Shown here: in pieces, positions 5,116 through 5,917 of the stretch
How the letters are laid out: every line of letters starts with the position of its first letter
Position numbering within the stretch: the stretch's first letter is position 1
Assembly (NCBI GenBank): GCA_028872975.1
Contig: JAGWNV010000173.1
Location: 1 to 5,917, forward strand
Reading direction: 5' to 3'
From: Acidobacteriota bacterium
Lineage (GTDB): Bacteria > Actinomycetota > Acidimicrobiia > Acidimicrobiales > UBA8190
Length of the DNA: 5,917 bases
Translations under genes and position numbers: made by a program
The notes under the pieces: model-generated
Told to the model about the DNA's origin: nothing
Seen by the model: only the letters and a program-made list of their open reading frames with translations
Database searches by the model: none

Positions 5116-5917
5116 CTAGTTCACCTGCCGGCCCCGGCCCTCCCAGTAGGGCTGGCGGAGCTTGTACTTCTGGAGCTTGCCGGTGGCGGTGCGGACCAGC
5201 CCGTCGCGCAGCTCCACACTGGTCGGGCACTTGAAGTGCGCCAGGCGGCCCCGGCAGTGGTCGATGAGCTCCGCCTCGGTGGCGCCTTCCCCGGGACGGA
5301 GGACCACGAGGGCCTTGATCGTCTCGCCCCACTTCTCGTCGGGGACGCCGATGACCGCCGCCTCGGCCACGGCCGGGTGCTGGTAGAGGGCGTCTTCCAC
5401 CTCTATGGAGCTCACGTTCTCGCCGCCGGTGATGATGACGTCCTTCTTGCGGTCCGAGATGACGGTGAAGGGCCCGTCGAGGTACCCGCCGTCCCCGGTG
5501 TGGAACCAGCCGTCCTCGACGGCCTCCGCCGTCGCCTCGGGCTGGTTCCAGTAGCCGGCGAAGACGTGGTTGGACCGGGCCAGGACCTCGCCCTCCTCGT
5601 CGACGGCCATGCGGACGCCGACGGCGGGGACGCCGGCCCGGCCCAGGAGCGGGGCCCGGTCGGCCGGCGCCATGGCCGCCCACTCCTCGGGAGCCCGGTT
5701 CACCGTGAGCAGCGGCGAGGTCTCGGTCAGGCCATAGATCTGGATGAACTCCCAGCCGAGCTCGGTCTCGACCCGTTCGATGGTCTTCGACGGCGGGGGC
5801 GCCCCCGCCACCACCATCCGCACCGTCCCCCTGCCCGGCACCTCTCCTCCGGCGGCCCGCCGGTCGGCGGCGGCGGAGAGGATGGCGGCCACAACGGCCG
5901 GGGCGCCGCAGAGGAGC
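5116..5917 (-). CDS. Acyl-CoA synthetase (AMP-binding, AlkK-like), C-terminal part; 5' end outside window
   Basis: ANL-superfamily adenylate-forming ligase that activates a carboxylic acid, probably a medium- or long-chain fatty acid, to acyl-AMP and then acyl-CoA. The frame is open to the right edge, giving 266 visible residues from LLCGAPAVVAAIL. The valine codon GTG at 5892 is internal, not a start, because the CGAP motif of the family lies before it. Motifs in order are MVVAGAPPP (A4 region), IQIYGLTETSPLLTVN (A5), AGYWNQPEAT, EDGWFHTGDGGYLDG (A7), ISDRKKDVIITGGENVSSIEVEDALYQHPAV (A8 and hinge), GVPDEKWGETIKALVVLRPGE, and RTATGKLQKYKLR with the A10 catalytic Lys in TGKLQK. These fit the AlkK-like medium/long-chain fatty acyl-CoA ligase group closely. 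The stop TAG is 46 bp before the thioesterase start on the same strand, consistent with an operon. Substrate chain length is unproven. Confidence 0.94.
   Translation of the reverse strand, partial: LLCGAPAVVAAILSAAADRRAAGGEVPGRGTVRMVVAGAPPPSKTIERVETELGWEFIQIYGLTETSPLLTVNRAPEEWAAMAPADRAPLLGRAGVPAVGVRMAVDEEGEVLARSNHVFAGYWNQPEATAEAVEDGWFHTGDGGYLDGPFTVISDRKKDVIITGGENVSSIEVEDALYQHPAVAEAAVIGVPDEKWGETIKALVVLRPGEGATEAELIDHCRGRLAHFKCPTSVELRDGLVRTATGKLQKYKLRQPYWEGRGRQVN

Noticed and set aside
5890..5892. GTG at 5892 (minus strand) as the start of the acyl-CoA synthetase
   Set aside because: The open frame continues to the window edge with the family motif CGAP just upstream, and the AMP-binding domain would be missing most of its N-terminal part.

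Overview
This is a very GC-rich, gene-dense chromosomal window. Codon third positions are almost always G or C. GC content, family content (a DUF2252 protein, a signal-peptide-less YceI protein, an AlkK-type acyl-CoA ligase, a fused GGDEF-EAL protein) and protein style point to a free-living actinobacterium. An Acidimicrobiia-like lineage is my best guess, but it rests on overall impression and not on a marker gene. I see no mobile element, CRISPR array, tRNA or rRNA.

Layout. Plus strand: (1) the C-terminal part of a GGDEF-EAL cyclic-di-GMP protein enters from the left edge and stops at 1095. (2) A 154-bp intergenic region (1096-1249) holds a sharply AT-richer island with two abutting perfect inverted repeats and a repeated operator-like motif. 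(3) A 193-aa YceI-family protein (1250-1831) follows. (4) After 65 bp comes a 464-aa DUF2252 protein (start taken as 1897, stop 3291), plausibly co-transcribed with yceI. Minus strand, read from the right edge: (5) the C-terminal 266 residues of an acyl-CoA synthetase (from beyond 5917 to 5116), (6) a TesB-like double-hotdog acyl-CoA thioesterase (5069 to 4224), and (7) an aldo/keto reductase (4222 to 3281). The last two are separated by a single base. The two transcription units converge, and the 3' ends of the DUF2252 and aldo/keto reductase genes overlap by 11 bp.

How the genes may work together. The minus-strand trio looks like one operon that activates acyl groups to CoA thioesters, hydrolyses CoA thioesters and reduces a carbonyl, so it is probably involved in lipid or xenobiotic acid metabolism; the substrate cannot be read from the sequence. 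The plus-strand yceI-DUF2252 pair is led by a dense regulatory region, suggesting controlled expression (isoprenoid/lipid carrier or stress role for YceI, unknown role for DUF2252). The GGDEF-EAL gene appears to be a separate unit.

Nothing here is clearly a new multi-gene system. The most interesting items are the compound palindromic regulatory island before yceI and the apparently permuted order of kinase-like motifs in the DUF2252 protein.
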